From NCBI RefSeq assembly GCF_002356315.1, contig NZ_AP018164.1:5168661-5232660 (forward strand): DNA of 64,000 nucleotides, written 5' to 3'. The stretch is from Mycobacterium shigaense (GTDB lineage: Bacteria > Actinomycetota > Actinomycetes > Mycobacteriales > Mycobacteriaceae). The position numbers were made by a program, and so were the translations under genes. Below the pieces are notes generated by a model that had not been told where the DNA came from, did not search any database, and saw nothing but the letters and a program-made list of their open reading frames with translations. Positions 63,256 to 64,000 of the stretch are shown piece by piece; position 1 is the first letter of the stretch; every line of letters begins with the position of its first letter.

Positions 63256-63399
63256 TCAGGCAGAAAGCGCGCGGCGGCCCTTGCGGCGCCGGCCGGACAC
63301 GATGGCACGCCCCGCACGAGTGCGCATGCGCAGACGGAAACCATGCACGCGGGCTCGGCGCCGGTTGTTCGGCTGAAAGGTCCGCTTGCCCTTGGCCAC
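63256..63399 (-). CDS. rpmH: 50S ribosomal protein L34
   Basis: 47 aa from the GTG at 63399: AKGKRTFQPNNRRRARVHGF, then RMRTRAGRAIVSGRRRKGRR and ALSA. It is very basic, of standard length, and has the typical L34 motif. It is the first gene of the leftward origin-proximal operon, divergent from dnaA, which must lie just beyond the window. Confidence 0.97.
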   Translation of the reverse strand: MAKGKRTFQPNNRRRARVHGFRLRMRTRAGRAIVSGRRRKGRRALSA

Positions 63400-64000
63400 G
63401 GCATTCTCCTCGGTGTGTCTTGCTTGAAACTTTCCCAGCCATCCGGCCGCTCGCGATATCGGAACCCGCGGGTGGATCGGAAAGTGGTCTAGCTACTGCT
63501 GGCCGGCGCGGTCCCCGTGCGCATGGCTTGGGTCGCAGCCGTATCGCCGACTTTCGGGCGACTGTATGAGGGTACTGATGACGCTTCGCCTGGTCAAACT
63601 TGGCCTGGCGCAAGGCAGCCACCGCAACTCGTCGACGAAACGACTGCCGCCTTGTCCCGCCATCCTTCGCGAACCGAAATGTGGGTCAGGAGAGCTTAAA
63701 CAACCGGATTGGAATGCAGCCGAACGGTTGGCAGCCGCTCGGAAAACTGTTAGCTTCAGGCAATGCCGTTTCAGACTGCAACGGCGCATGACAACGAAGC
63801 GAGGATGGCGGATCGACTAGCTGTCTAGGCGACCCCACGGGTTGTCTCCAGCACGGAGATCGCGAGCCGCCGCCGGTAGGTTGCGGCCCGTATACGATCC
63901 TCCTGTCCACACCTGTGTATAACTGTGTGGACAGTTGCTTCGTCGCCAACGCGAGGTTGTGGCTCAGCCCAGAGTTTGCGAGAACCAGGGAGATGCGTCG
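63400..64000. promoter_or_regulatory. rpmH-dnaA intergenic regulatory region
   Basis: About 600 bp with no credible gene; the short frames on both strands lack ribosome sites and recognisable sequence. It must contain the divergent rpmH and dnaA promoters. TATACGAT at 63891-63898 could be a -10 for dnaA, but no clear -35 precedes it. A cluster of DnaA-box-like sites follows at 63903-63934. In mycobacteria the main oriC is between dnaA and dnaN, so it lies outside the window. Confidence 0.7.
63903..63934. promoter_or_regulatory. DnaA-box cluster upstream of dnaA
   Basis: CTGTCCACA (63903-63911) and its exact reverse complement TGTGGACAG (63926-63934) flank TGTGTATAA (63914-63922), which differs by one base from the reverse of the E. 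coli box. The outer boxes fit the mycobacterial consensus. The arrangement suggests autoregulation of dnaA by DnaA. Confidence 0.75.

Noticed and set aside
63493..63949. Short frames in the rpmH-dnaA region
   Set aside because: No start signals or recognisable residues; the region is regulatory in all mycobacteria.

Overview
This is a high-GC actinobacterial chromosome segment that reads as Mycobacterium. It carries an ESX-1 (type VII secretion) locus, part of an ESX-2 locus, and the conserved run pcnA-mutT4-Rv3909-mviN-sigM-rsmA-trxB2-trxC-cwlM-Rv3916c-parB-parA-gidB-jag-yidC-yidD-rnpA-rpmH, which ends just before dnaA. Two perfect 16-bp parS palindromes and a cluster of DnaA-box-like sites at the right end confirm that the window abuts the replication origin. 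Having both ESX-1 and ESX-2 suggests a slow-growing species, but I cannot name it. Orthology to M. tuberculosis (Mtb) genes is judged from remembered family sequences and gene order; no search was run.

Layout. 0-2.5 kb: the end of an unknown gene, a SigI-like ECF sigma factor with a SnoaL-like tail, and a divergent epimerase plus F420-type oxidoreductase pair, closed by a perfect 16-bp hairpin. 2.6-4.1 kb: whiB6 and a divergent EspM-like regulator, which together control ESX-1 expression in related species. 4.3-20.2 kb (+): espE, espF, espG1, espH, eccA1, eccB1, eccCa1, eccCb1, PPE68, esxB, esxA, espI, eccD1, followed by espJ. 21-25 kb (-): espK and espB. 25.4-31 kb: a block foreign to the usual ESX-1 layout, with an FkbM methyltransferase, a chimeric dioxygenase/DUF6065 remnant, a glycosyltransferase, two tandem GT9 glycosyltransferases (one fused to a DUF4254 domain) and a sulfotransferase. 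31-34.3 kb (-): espL, eccE1, mycP1. 34.5-43.6 kb (-): ESX-2 genes eccA2, eccE2, mycP2, eccD2, a MinD-like ATPase, espG2, esxC, esxD. 43.8-63.4 kb: the origin-proximal housekeeping run. 63.4-64 kb: the rpmH-dnaA intergenic region.

How it works together. EccB1, EccCa1/Cb1, EccD1 and EccE1 form the ESX-1 membrane channel. EccA1 and EspG1 are cytosolic chaperone factors, MycP1 is the mycosin protease, and EsxA/EsxB, PPE68, EspB, EspE, EspF, EspJ and EspK are secreted or accessory proteins. ESX-1 here departs from the standard pattern in several ways. PE35 is gone except for a possible 15-codon stub. EsxB has Met in place of the WXG tryptophan. EspM has no room for its N-terminal FHA domain. espL and espB have exchanged order, with the sugar/sulfate-modification block between them. 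EspB contains a very AT-rich, tyrosine-rich segment. The ESX-2 locus keeps eccA2, eccD2, eccE2 and mycP2 intact but lacks eccB2, eccC2, PE36 and PPE69, so as seen here it cannot build a complete secretion core by itself.
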